A stretch of 64,000 bases of DNA from Lycorma delicatula (GCF_047948215.1 NC_134461.1:82608103-82672102); one strand, 5' to 3'; shown: positions 21,418-32,212, counted from the stretch's first letter. The notes: generated by a model from the sequence alone, not told the origin. Numbers and translations are program-made.

Positions 21418-22740
21418 CAGAGTGTCCCATATAAAACGCAACCCAACCTTATATTGGTAGGTATTGAAATAATAAAAAGGCATGTGTAAATGTAATTTTT
21501 ATTATTACCATCCATTACCTTACATTTACAGTATATGTTGGAAGTGGCCGCCATCTTCTTGAATACAAGCTTTAATTCTTTTTACAGCGTTTCTTCTAAC
21601 TTTTTTCAAAGCTTTTGTGGCTGGATATTTAATACAGCTTGTTCAATATTGACTTTCAATTGTTCAAGTGTTCGTGGTTTGTTGCTGTAGGCTTTTTCTT
21701 TGAGGTAGCCCGTAGAAAAAAATCCGCCGATATGAAATCTGGAGATCTTGGTGGCCACAAGCCTCGACCGATAACACGATTACCAAAGAATTCCTCAACG
21801 AAATCAGAAGTTGAACCTGCGTAGTGCGATGTCGCACCGTCGTGTTGTAGCCAGCAGTGTCTGTCTTCTTCTTCCAAGAGTGCAATGAACTGAAATAAAA
21901 TATCCTGATATCGTTCTGCATTAATGGTGTACTCGAAAAAAATAGGACCGATTATTTTCTGCGATATCGCGCACCACACGCCCAACTTCTGCGGGTGTAA
22001 TTGTTTTTCGTGATAAACGTGGGGATTTTCAGCACTCCAAATTCTACAGTTTTGGCTGTTTATGTAGCCATCCAAATGAAACCGTGCTTAATCTGTGAAA
22101 AATAACGAATCCATAACTTTAATTCCCTCATGCAGAAATCGACGGAACCGTTGACAATATTGTAGCCGTTTTTCTTTGTCGGGCTCAAGAAGTTGATGAA
22201 CCGTTTGAATGCGATAAGGTCGTAGTTGTAATTGTTTGGTCGCCCAATGAACAGTTGATTTAGACAAATTAATTTCAGCAGACAAATGTCTGATCGATTT
22301 ATTTGGCGAGGCGAGTAATCGGTCTTTGATTTCAGCGACTGTATCTGTATTCAACACTGACGCAGATCTTTTGTGTTCCTTGTTATTAACAGAACCGGTC
22401 TCTCTAAATTTTGCAACTAACCTTAATACTGATGTTTTGTTAGGAGCTGGTTTATTTGGGTACTTATGGCGAAACAAATCTTGCACTGCAACCACTGATT
22501 TCGTACTGAAGTACGACTCAACAATGAAACACGTTCATCTAGCGAAAACACCATCTTGTCTCTAGCAATACACTGAACGTTATGATTGCATTGTTGTTAC
22601 TATCGGTAGTGTTCTACTGCGTCGCCGCGATCTTCAGATGTTGGACGAGTCCATTTCAGTAACGAGTAGGGGAGTAAACTTGACTTTTGAAATTTCATGG
22701 ATGAGTGATTGATGGGTTGCGTTTCATATGGGACACACTG
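21418..22740 (-). mobile_element. Mariner-type transposon with intact ends
   Basis: Terminal inverted repeats of 28 bp with two mismatches: left begins CAGAGTGTCCCATATAAAAC, right (minus strand) begins CAGTGTGTCCCATATGAAAC, both ending GCAACCCA. TA dinucleotides flank both ends (21416-21417 and 22741-22742), the expected target-site duplication. Length 1323 bp. It encodes a broken transposase on the minus strand (separate entry). Confidence 0.93.
21526..22554 (-). pseudogene. Mariner-type DDE transposase, broken
   Basis: Cut-and-paste transposase of the Tc1/mariner (IS630) superfamily. ATG at 22554-22552 (MVFSLDER), then a one-base deletion near 22527-22530. The next frame (22495-22091) holds the N-terminal DNA-binding half: VVAVQDLFRHKYPNKPAPNK, then a second helix-turn-helix IRHLSAEINLSKSTVH. 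The first catalytic Asp (codon 22091-22093, LFFTD) is followed at once by an in-frame TAA (22088-22090) where the family has Glu. The same frame continues with LDGYINSQNCRIWSAENPH, the second Asp in QHDGATSH (codon 21839-21841) and the third in PPRSPD (codon 21737-21739), 33 codons apart. A shift near 21705-21712 leads to AYSNKPRTLEQLKVNIEQ and a further shift near 21615-21625 to IKACIQEDGGHFQHIL and a TAA (21526-21528). Total span equals about 343 codons, full length. Three shifts and one stop make it inactive, but it is young enough to read easily. Confidence 0.93.
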
Positions 22741-22789
22741 TATTTAAATTAGGCGGAAAAATTGTCATTATAATCTGTACCTACAAAAA

Positions 22790-23230
22790 TAAGATGCTCT
22801 GAACTCATAATTAATCCCCAGCTAAAACTACTGAAAATATCTTGATGAAAATTTGTATACTCATTCTTCTTATGGTATAAGTGATTAAGAAAAGAGTTCT
22901 GAAATTCCAATTTTAAAGGGTTAAAATTGAGTAACATTAAATTTTACTGTTTTTAAATTTCTCGCTTTCAAATTAAGACGTCGTCTTGACTTTTTGTATG
23001 TATAATATTCATGTGAATATCTAAAAACCGATTTCTAGATTTTTCGAAATTCGACCTTGAAAGGGGTGAAGACAGGTATACAAATTTTGAAGAATTATAA
23101 CAAATTTTCTTCATTTCAGACTATAAAGGAGATATTCAGTCGACTTGGGCTTACAAATACTCTTCAGATACCTCAAAACCATTTTTTTTTAACCGCGATA
23201 TTTTTAAGGGGAGTGACGGTGTATAGCGCA
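22790..23230 (+). repeat. Repeat family G, copy 2
   Basis: Shares ordered blocks with 52570-52987: CAGCTAAAACTACT, TTGATGAAAATTTGTA, TTCTGAAATTCC, TATCTAAAAACCGATTTCTA, TTTTTCGAAATTCGACC, GGGGTGAAGA, CTTCAGATACCTCAAAACCA and AAGGGGAGTGACGGTG. Non-coding; the 63-codon open frame inside is by chance. Confidence 0.75.
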
Positions 23231-23381
23231 GCGGCTCAACCAACATAGCCACCGCCATTCTTACTGAATATGGACGCGACGGCTGCACCTGCCTCCGGTT
23301 ACTAGCGAAGTACGATCACCTGCTAGTCATGTTTGTCGGGTAACCCTAAGCACCGTGTGAAATACATCTTCTACCCGTCTA
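23231..23381. other. Unassigned GC-richer segment
   Basis: Unusually GC-rich for the window (CCACCGCCATTC, GGACGCGACGGCTGCACCTG, TGCTAGTCATGTTTGTCGGG). It runs into family J. No protein recognised. Confidence 0.4.
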
Positions 23382-23640
23382 TCGTACGGGTAACCAGCTG
23401 TAACAGTTACTTTTTAAGAGGCCGACTACTTTGAAACCCGCATTCTTCAGATCACTCAAAGGTTCGAGTTCTATACTGACCATACTGCTGTTCTGAAGAA
23501 ATTACACTACACTGATATTTATTAATTACAATAAAACTTTTATTTATCATTATTATTCTTATAGTATGTGTTTAATGAATACAGGATGTCCAAAAGTCAG
23601 AGGGAGGAGCAAGTGAAGCGAGCCCTGACCGACTAGTCGA
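23382..23640 (+). repeat. Repeat family J, copy 1
   Basis: Shares with 63655-63895: GTAACCAGCT, GGCCGACTA, AAACCCG, AAGAAATTACA, ACTGATA and a final GAAGC/CCCT-rich block, in the same order. The last block (GAAGCGAGCCCTGACCGACT) reappears in reverse complement at 24712-24730. Confidence 0.6.
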
Positions 23641-24478
23641 TTGTAATTTACTTTAAATAACAGTGTTACTAAAAAGAAGTAGGGTAAATGTTAAATTTTT
23701 TCTTAATAAAATATCTTAAATTTATTAGTTTCATTACACTATTTAATAGTTCTTCTTTATGGCTATTACGTATATAAAACATCTGAAATAAAATATCAGT
23801 AAGAGTTGATTTCTCTGAGAGAAAATGATTCATTCACTAATGATTCACTATATACGGCAAATGACTGTGCTGATCAATGTGAAATTGTACATCAGTGTAC
23901 TTGGTTTCGAATTAAAATGTTACTGATATATAACAATACATTCAATAACGAAAACTAGGTGACTAAGAAATATGTTTTTTCAGTTTAATAATGTTTTGAT
24001 TATTATAAATTTATTACGTTTGTAGATTTTTGTATTTTTAGATTCCGTTGCGTTAGTAAATAATTGATTTATATAAAATTTCCTTATTGGAATTGATATA
24101 TTTCTGTGCATTTCCAAAATCTATAAAGTAATTTAAAAAGATTTCTTTTATGTATATTGTTCACATATGTGAGTGAACGCACGTCTAGTTTGTACAATGT
24201 ATATCTAGTGTAGCCACTTTAATTCAATTTATGTAAACGTCTGGGTTATTTGTTATCATTTGTGTAGTTTTGTTAGTATGTAGTATAATCTACTTTATAT
24301 GTTATGTTTTAAAAACAGTATATTAAATTTCTTTCCTGTAAATTTTGCATTTTTTTTTTTAATTTGGGTTGATATATGATACGTTTTTATGTATGTGTGT
24401 ATATATATATTTTTTTTTACTAAGGATTTTTATCTCTATTTTTATTGATAGATGTAAAATGAGGTAACGATACGATTA
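23641..24478. other. Unassigned AT-rich DNA between inverted family J ends
   Basis: T-rich, no gene recognised. Confidence 0.45.
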
Positions 24479-24745
24479 ATGGAAAATTTATTTACCAAAG
24501 GGGCCGTTCATAAACTTCGTCACACTAAATATTTTAATTTTGACCCCCTCAACTCGTTTTGTTATAAACATTACAGAAAGAAATTCCCTTCCCATAGATT
24601 ACAAAACTTTTCCGACACCCATCGTAAAATTACAATTAAAAAATCTTTTAAACAAAAATTAATTAAAACAACAATTTATTTGTCACTTTTAAATGATATT
24701 TAAGCATGAAGTAGCAGCCGGTCAGGGCTCTGCCCCCTGGATCCA
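24479..24745. repeat. Possible element fragment ending in inverted family J sequence
   Basis: A 74-codon open frame (24479-24703) begins MENLFTKGAVHKLRHTKYF and is basic; I cannot assign a domain. It is followed by GCCGGTCAGGGCTCTGCCCC (24716-24735), whose complement resembles the end of family J near 23624-23634 (GAGCCCTGACC, 11 bases perfect). Confidence 0.4.
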
Positions 24746-25697
24746 CGATGCGTTCGTATCCTCATGTTTGTGAGAAAATTATTAAGTACTTTACAGATAT
24801 TCATTAAAGAATAAAAGATTAATAATTTTACTTAATTTCTGTTGCCTTAGTGACAGATATATATTATACATCGTTCGCATCCAGAAAAATGGTGCTTCTG
24901 TACTTATTTATTTTTATAAAATTTCAAAAAAAATATGTGTACAATAATCTTTTTTTATTAAAATGTAAAAAATAATAAGTATAATAAATGTTAATGTACA
25001 ACGTACTGTTTATAGTTATCATTACATTTATTATACAGTTGTTAGTTCAATTTTTTCCGCTAGATATTAGCGCTTCATTCAAAATAAAAATATGAGCACA
25101 TACAACAAACCAACGCACTGTTTTTTTTATTGGAAAGATTTAATCTAATTTTAAAAGAGTTTTTACGTGTTGCATGTAAAATAAAATAACAATTAATGAC
25201 TATTAATTAAATATATATCTGAATGAATTCAATTCATACATTTCCTACTTTTTTTATTAATTTCAGACGGTACCTTAAATAACGGATTGATGGTAGATTA
25301 TTTAATTTTTTTTCAGGCTAACTTTCATCACAGACTCTACACATAACCCATTCTTAATAACTTGGAATGTTTAATTAAACGAGTTCAGAAACTCCAATGT
25401 GATCATAGCACGCTTGAAGGTAGCAAATCTTTAACTGCCTAATTTAAAATTATACCGAAGTTTAAGTTGTCATCATTCTTTACGGTAACAGATTTCCTAA
25501 TTTAACTTGAAATTCTTAAAAATACATAAGTCTTATATACTGATAGCATTTGTATGTTTAAAATTTAAATTGGAAATATTGTCACAGTTCTAACTCTGGG
25601 TAACTTGCAACCACGAGAAAATGGCTAACCGGCTATGAGATGAAATCGCTATTTGATAAATAATAATTAATTTACAGCCTATGACTTAAAAAAAAAT
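24746..25697. other. Unassigned AT-rich DNA
   Basis: Nothing recognised. Confidence 0.5.
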
Positions 25698-26432
25698 TGA
25701 TGTGGACACCAGATGACTTTCTTGTACAGCTGTTTAATTATGTATACAGATTTAAAAAAATGAAAAGTACTTAAAATTTTATTTCATAAAGAACTTCTGA
25801 TATTTTTTAATAATTTTTTTTATGCTATTATTGAATTATTTATTAGCGTAAATTTTTTTTACAGTCGGTGGTTACAAATAATTATTAAGAAATCAATATA
25901 TTTAAATAAAAAATAAGCTAAAAAAACTGTTAAAAAAGGATGAAGTCTCCTATCCCCTTTTCAGGGGGAAAGGAACATTTAGATGAAGTGTGCCTTCCCC
26001 TTTTAAGATCCAAATATTTCATTAATTACGACTTCATTTGGGTATAACTCTGGAACCAATGGAAATAAGTACCTTTTACGATATATCGCTGAAAAGGGCT
26101 TATTACTGCAGATAAGAAAAAGTGAAAAATCCAATTTTTTTTTTGGATTTTGGGCTGTTTTGAACACTTTTGGTTCAGTCAATTGCTATCAAAAGGAGAG
26201 GTGCTCAACTAGATGTTAGAACAGTCCTAACTCCAAAATTCCAACATTCTATCTACGGTTAATTTTTTTTGAGTTATGCGAGATACGTACGTACATACAT
26301 ACATACAGACGTCACGCCGAAACTAGTCAAAATGGATTTAGGGATGGTCAATATGGATATTTCCACTGAAATTTGAAAACCAAATTTTTTCGCGCTCATA
26401 ATACTTCCTTTCCTTAGTACAAGGAAGTAAAA
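25698..26432 (-). repeat. Repeat family B, copy 3
   Basis: Near full-length reverse copy: TGATGTGGACACCAGATGAC then TTTCTTGTACAG at the left (family right end) and TTTCCTTAGTACAAGGAAGT at the right (family left end). A small extra segment (TATCCCCTTTTCAGGGGGAA, about 25950-25970), itself a CCCCT-TTTC-AGGGG hairpin, is present only in this copy. Confidence 0.85.
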
Positions 26433-26609
26433 AATGGGTTTCCACTTATCAAAGGGATGGAAGAATTTAAACAAAATTTTGGACTGAATATTTTTTAAGT
26501 CTGCTACTGTAAAGACAGAGAAATATATTTTTGAATTAGACAACGATTTCTTTTTTAATCTCAGCACAGAAGTTTAAGCAGAATCTTGTTAAAAGCCGGA
26601 ATATGGAAA
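26433..26609. other. Unassigned spacer
   Basis: No recognised feature; the overlapping minus-strand open frame runs out of family B. Confidence 0.5.
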
Positions 26610-26705
26610 TGGAATTTTTTGTAGCATATAAAAAATGTCATGCCTGACCGGAATTCGAACCCGGGAATTGAATACTTTACACCGGTATCTATTGAGCTAT
26701 AATTA
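26610..26705 (-). mobile_element. SINE-B copy, degraded
   Basis: On the minus strand: a box B GGGTTCGAATTCC followed by GGTCAGGCATGACATTTTTT and ATGCTAC, the junction of tRNA-like head and body also seen at 44671-44710. The head upstream is diverged (AGCTCAATAGATACCGGTGT). Confidence 0.6.
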
Positions 26706-28296
26706 ATAATCTATACACATACAGACATAAAATTTCGACGTTTGAAAAGTATGCATGTAAAAAAAAAAAAAAACAACAGATGAGTCGAATTTTACGAATA
26801 TATTATTCTAATAATAGAGTTTACCGAAGAGTGATATAATATTTACCACGCTTAATGGGCGTGTACGCGTGCGAACGCCTACATTTAAATAACGTGTTGT
26901 TTCAGGTGTGTGCTGAATCATTGTTACTGAAATCAAACAGAATTTTTATTGATACATGTCGTAACTACACGTGGTTTAAATATTAAATTACGCTTAAGAG
27001 GCGGTAAACTGCATGTAATATCATGCGTACACTTTCTTTCTCTTTTTTATATACGCATATGAGTATATTCATTAGCAAATACGAGTAAAGTATAAATCCG
27101 AACGTATAGACACGTTAATTATATGTTTAAAAAAAAACCAACGTAAGTAATAATAAAAGAAAATATCTCTTATGCGATGAGTTATAGTAAAACAAAAGTC
27201 GCACATATTACAATTTTATCTTAAATAAAGTGCCGGTATCCGGCACTTTACCGCGTATTGATGTAGATAGATCTTACTCCGTTCTGAAATTTTGTCTTTA
27301 GTTCCTGGTAGTACTCTATTAAAAAAAAATAAATAATAATAAAAGCAAGGACGTTAAATTATTACTACTTAATTGTTTTATAGCTTTCTGAATTGGAGCT
27401 TGTTTTTATTTTTTCTATTTTTTTTTTTTTTAATGTTATCTAATATTTTTATAGACTGTAAATAACTCTTCTTTCACTATCTTAACTCGACCTTCTCACA
27501 ATATTATAAAATTCAACAAATAGAGATTTACAACGTAAATTTTAACAATATTTTATGATGGAATCTTGTTGGACCGGTTTAATAAATTTAGTGCTAAAAG
27601 GAATATTACAGGATTAAAAAATTATAAAAGAAGATAAAAATTTGATTAAATAAAACAAATAAATCAAGGATGTATAATAGTCTAGGTGATACGTTGTTAG
27701 AGCAGAATTAAAAGGAGTCAAGAGTACATTAAACTGGTCGAATGGTTGATAACGGATAAATGTTACCGATTTTTTCCCAAGTTTATACTATAAAATAATA
27801 TCTGAACATCAGAGTAGTGGATATACATTTGCTTTTTAGTGCGGAATTTCAACAGGCCTTGAATTATTACTGGTTAAACTTTACTGTTTAACTTATTTCT
27901 TTTTCTGGCCATCACCCACGTTTTGTTTTTGGATTCTAATTAACAAAACAACAGGACCTAAAATGTATATCATCTAAATATACACTGCCATTACGCGAAC
28001 AACGGATTAGAATTTATGAACGAATCAGAGTAGATAAAATTGCCCAAAATATCTCTTACTGGAGACTTCTAAATGGTCATATAACTAAAAAAAAAAAAAA
28101 AAAAATTATCTAATTTTTCTGAAATAGATTACAGTGAGAATAATTTATAAAAGGAGATTCATGTCGATATTTTGATTAATGATTATTAAAAAAAAACTGG
28201 TAGTTGTAGATGTAGGTAAAAAAAATAATAAATTTCTCTTATAAATAAATATCTGTACCAGCTGGAGAGCATATACAGTGACTCACGATGAATTGT
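26706..28296. other. Unassigned AT-rich DNA with one perfect hairpin
   Basis: No gene seen. TAAAGTGCCGG (27226-27236), loop TAT, CCGGCACTTTA (27240-27250) is an 11-bp perfect stem. Poly-A at 28087-28105. Confidence 0.55.
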
Positions 28297-28985
28297 AAAA
28301 AACTTTCAGGATAAGTTAAAATAAAGAAGAAAGTTCATATAAACATAGGTTCGGAAACGCTTCGTTTGCGAGTGACGGCTGGCGAAAAGTTTCCAAATGG
28401 AGTTCTGCGCATTCAATAAAATTAAGTCAGAGTGCAATGCTTGAAATCCAAATCAAGGGGTAAATTTAATGGTTTTAATAGTAAATAAGTCGCAGAATAG
28501 TATTATTAGTAATTTTTGAGAAATTTGGAGTAATAGACAAAAGATTGGGGGTCGAAAAACACATAATTTCATGTTTGGCGCACAATTATTTTGTTACGTG
28601 TATAATAAACACATAAAAGTCTTAAGCAAAACGTCTGGAAAAATTGAGCCGAGCACAATGATATGAATAAAGTCCATAGAATCTGAATACAAACCTAAGA
28701 GAATTTCGAAGTTTATTAAAACCAAAACATATCAAAATGTGGTTGTAAATATAGTTCTGGGTTCTACAAATGCAGTTCTGGAGCCTATTTTTTTAAACTT
28801 TTCCTGCCAGATTTCATTATAAACTACTAAATTTAACAATTCCATGAATTACAGTCTGGCTTAATTTTACTGAAGGCGTAGAAATTAGGGCAAAAGTTTC
28901 GCCAGCTGACACTCGCTATCAAAGTATTTACGAACCTAGTTTTCTTGTTTATTTTCAATAGTTTATTATTTCATGAAAATTTCTT
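28297..28985. mobile_element. MITE of family I with long inverted repeats
   Basis: Left end 28297-28389 (CTTTCAGGATAA, CATAGGTTCGGAAACG, CGAGTGACGGCTGGCGAAA) and right end 28896-28985, whose complement reads CTAGGTTCGTAAATAC then CGAGTGTCAGCTGGCGAAAC. The inner ~48 bases match well and the outer ~40 more loosely. The interior of about 500 bp is non-coding. The left end also matches 61080-61200, where a DUF4817-type transposase relic follows, so this is probably a non-autonomous derivative of that family (inference). Confidence 0.7.
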
Positions 28986-30230
28986 TCTTTCTTTGTGAAT
29001 TACTCTGTATTATTTACTGTTATCTGTATAAAAAAATGCATTGTTTTATACAGAAAGCAGTACATAATTTGTTACTTCAACAGTGTCTATCCTAATCTTT
29101 CTTAAGTATTGTAACCCGGTAATGAATATCTCTGATAATATTTGTTATTTTTATTATCGGTAATCTAACAATAACCATGCAATATTCTGCTACGACATTA
29201 ACGTTTTCCCTTAATTTTAATGGATCCGCAGATTATCACAATAGCGATTTAAAATGATAATCATTTATATCAAAAGGATATTTTAGGAAACTTGTAATGG
29301 CAGCACTGCTTTTTAGTATTCCATTATACTTTTTAATACGTATGGTAAAAGTAGAATTGGGAAAGCTTTCACGCTATTCAGACAGTATTATATAATTGTT
29401 ATCTGCTGTTTTAAAATAATATTTAAACATTTTTTAATTAATATAAATAAAAAGAATTTAAGTGAGATTACGTTTTACTTAATTAAGTAGTTTTACGCTG
29501 TTAAAAAGAGGAAAAATATCATAAATTGAGAAATTTAATACACTTATTTTATCACGTACACACCTATTCAACAAAAATGACTAAAAAAATTAACAGGAAA
29601 TTATATTATCTTCTCGTCGTTATTATAACATTTAAATTACTAAAATTGAATCTGTCATCTAATTTATGTTAAAAAAAACTCTAATTAAAAAACTGATAAA
29701 AGATAGAGTTATTAATTTAATGGTTAAAAACTTAATAATTATAAAAACAATTTATTTTTCTGATTATTAATAAACAATAATTCTGAGACACAAAATACTT
29801 AAATAGAATATCTTAAATAAAAAATATAGAACTTGTTTTTAATTTTAGGTAAACAATTAAACAACTGACACAGTTATCTGCACATTAAAAATAAACAATT
29901 ATTTCAATACATTCCAGAGATGGATTAGGTTATTTGGTTGGTTATAAAGTATATAGCTGTTCTAGGCGGCTCTTTATGGAAAATCATGTTTTTGCTGTAG
30001 CACGTACAAACAAATAAATTAGTCAAAAGAAAAAATTGTTAATAATATGCTACCCACATCCTGGGATTTCACCCAATCGCTGAAGAAATTGTAGGCGGTA
30101 GGATACCAATCTTTAGAAGTGTTATTTTTAGCTATCCTCTGATTGGGTTTTATTTTCCCGGCGAATATAGATAGAATAGCTATATTAAAGGGGAAAGTAT
30201 GGTGATAATTTCAAAAATAGGGTAACGGGT
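28986..30230. other. Unassigned AT-rich DNA
   Basis: No recognised gene or repeat. 30050-30170 is slightly GC-richer (CATCCTGGGATTTCACCC) but unassigned. Confidence 0.5.
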
Positions 30231-30960
30231 TTTTTTAATCTTTACGTTTTATTGTCAAGTCGTTTATCTAGACCAAAAAAAAACACTATGTGTGTCTGTG
30301 TGCTTATAGATGTACGTATGTATGGTGCACTGTTTTTGTTCTTATAACTAAAGGTATTGACCAAACTGATTTTCTTTAAATTTGACTAATATTTCTGTAT
30401 ATTGATCGTATTAATTTTTTTTCAAAATTTATTCAGATGGTGGGGGGATATTGCGAAAAAACTAATTTCGAATTTCTTAAAGGTATTTTAAAGAAAACTT
30501 TATTAAAATAAATTTTTACGTGTAGTCCATATACAAATAGTCCAAAAAAGTGTTTTTCAAAAAATAACTTCTACCTCTTAAAAATATATGTTTTTTGTTC
30601 TTTTACTCTATCTGTGTTCGATTTAAATATTTTTCAGCAAATTTTTGAAAGTTTATACTGCATATAGCTATCAAGAAATGTCTACAAATGTTTTTATATT
30701 ACAAGCCCAAACAGACCTAAAATGCAGAAAATATTTAAAAAATTTTTTTTCATTTTTAGCCATTATTGAAGGAGGTTTTAAATTTAGAGAAAACTTTACT
30801 TAAGCTAATTTTTTAAGCTTAATCTATATATAAATATTTTTTTTAAATATTTGTTAAAATTTATTTCACACCTTTAAAAAATATATATATTCTGCTTTTT
30901 GCTTTATGGCTCTAACTCTTTTAATTTTTATTATTAATAACAGGGAAAATTATGTAATAC
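30231..30960. repeat. Probable old repeat related to family H
   Basis: Contains GTTCTTATAACTAAAGGTAT then TGATTTTCTTTAAATTTGAC, the counterpart of the family H block (TCTTATAACTCTGGACCC, GATTTTCTTTAAACTTGG) at 38794 and 45297, followed by a similar run of AAAACTT/ATTTTT-rich sequence. Too diverged for firm boundaries. Confidence 0.4.
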
Positions 30961-31164
30961 TTTGCCAGCTTTTTTTTGCTCCGTATTATTCCTTTTCAAC
31001 GTTCATCACTTTTATTTTTTTATAATCACGTTAAAACCACAAAGGAGTATAATGTATTTAGTGTGTATGTTTGTATGTGTTTGTTTCACCGTAGCCGCTC
31101 AACGGCTGAACCGACTTAAATTTATGAACTCACGTTGGAATCCTTACATTACCGGAGTGTCATA
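30961..31164. other. Possible additional Helitron-like fragment
   Basis: 31040-31160 has the style of a 5' end of such elements (GTGTGTATGTTTGTATGTG, GCCGCTCAACGGCTGAACCG) but no matching copy in the window. GCCGCTCAACGGC is a short hairpin. Confidence 0.3.
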
Positions 31165-31500
31165 GAGTATATATATACAAAAATGAATGTTTGTTTTTCC
31201 AGTATGCGTTCCTAGACCATTCATCCGATTGCGATGAAACTTTGGTGAGTTTTGCGCACGTCCGCGAAGATTTGTGGATTAGTTTGGACCCGCTAGGTTG
31301 CGCTGGGGTCGAGATATTTCGAAAAATTGTATTTATGGTCCGACTTGACTCATATTCAGAATGCATATTAGTTACGTGGAAAAAATTTTTTTTTGTAAAA
31401 ACTATACCCGCTAGGTGGCGCCGGTGTCGAGATATATACGAAACAAACAAATACACAAACAGACTTTCTTCTTCCATACAAATGAAAGGCAATATTCGTA
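31165..31500 (+). mobile_element. Helitron-like fragment, copy 4 (5' part)
   Basis: CAAAAATGAATGTTTGTTTT, CATCCGATTGCGATGAAACT, GACCCGCTAGGTTGCGCTGG, GGTCCGACTTGACTCATATT and CCCGCTAGGTGGCGCCGGTG match copy 2 (20237-20550) block by block and extend to TCTTCTTCCATACAAATGAA. The likely 3' end of the same unit lies at 32160-32212, beyond a nested SINE. Confidence 0.6.
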
Positions 31501-31688
31501 TGTGTGTATAAACTACAAAACTATTGGACTGATTTACGCGCGGGTTTCTTCAAAATGGTCCGTGTTGTCCGGAGAAGGTTTAAAGCTCTTCGATCTGACC
31601 ATTAGAAAGAAAGTTAGGGCTATTTTGAACCAACTAATGTGTTAAGAGAGTAGTTTGAATTAAATCCGATAGGTAGTGCTGTTCTCAA
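31501..31688. other. Interior of a probable Helitron-like unit
   Basis: Moderate GC (GGACTGATTTACGCGCGGGT, GTCCGTGTTGTCCGGAG), no coding content. It ends at the SINE insertion point. Confidence 0.4.
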
Positions 31689-31988
31689 CCCACCGGGTTG
31701 GTCTAGTGGTTAACGCGTCTTCCTAAATCAGCTGATTTGGAAGTCGAGAGTTACAGCGTTCAAGTCCTAGTAAAGCCGGTTATTTTTACACGGATTTGAA
31801 TACTAGATCGTGGATACCGGTGTTCTTTAGTGGTTGGGTTTCAATTAACCACACATCTCAGGAATGGTCGAACTGAGCATGTACAAGACTACACTTCATT
31901 TACACTCACACATATCATCCTCATTCATCCTCTGAAGAATTATCTAAACGGTAGTTACCGGAGGCTAAACAGGAAAAAGAAAGAAAGG
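31689..31988 (+). mobile_element. SINE-A copy 4, full length (reference copy)
   Basis: Complete 300-bp SINE. The head starts CCCACCGGGTTGGTCTAGTG with box A TGGTCTAGTGG (31699-31709) and box B GCGTTCAAGTC (31756-31766), the split internal RNA polymerase III promoter of tRNA origin. Between them sits a palindrome AAATCAGCTGATTT (31726-31739). The body has GATCGTGGATACCGGTG, CAATTAACCACACATCTC and CGGTAGTTACCGGAGG, with a tail AACAGGAAAAAGAAAGAAAG. A 9-bp direct repeat CTGTTCTCA (31679-31687 and 32009-32017) may be its target-site duplication, but this is weaker than for other copies. Confidence 0.95.
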
Positions 31989-32159
31989 TTCTTTCTTGTT
32001 CTGTTTATCTGTTCTCACAATTGGATTTATTTATATTCTGACTTTTAAGAGAAAGGTTAAATTTTGTGAACTTCCGTAATGCTTTGTAAGTTTCTTAATG
32101 TTCAGTAATAATTGTGATGATTTTGTAGCTATATCAAAATTTAAATTGTGTTCATTTAA
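31989..32159. other. Interior of a probable Helitron-like unit
   Basis: No recognised feature between the SINE and the putative Helitron-like 3' end. Confidence 0.35.
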
Positions 32160-32208
32160 TCTATATATACTCAAATCTAGCAATAGCCAAGCACTGCCGG
32201 ATCTGCTA

Positions 32209-32212
<4 letters not shown>
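32160..32212 (+). mobile_element. Putative Helitron-like 3' end
   Basis: CAAGCACTGCCGGATCTGCT then AG followed by T. A degraded short stem (GCCAAGCACTGCC) precedes a terminal CTAG with an adjacent T, as expected for a Helitron 3' terminus. Immediately followed by an (AT)n tract. Confidence 0.4.

Noticed and set aside
21656..21921. Second open frame overlapping the mariner transposase, and plus-strand frames at 21639 and 22326
   Set aside because: Shadows of the transposase reading frame in other frames or on the opposite strand.
23231..23530. GC-richer stretch as a host gene exon
   Set aside because: Part of it recurs at 63655-63895, so at least that part is a repeat, and no protein is recognisable.
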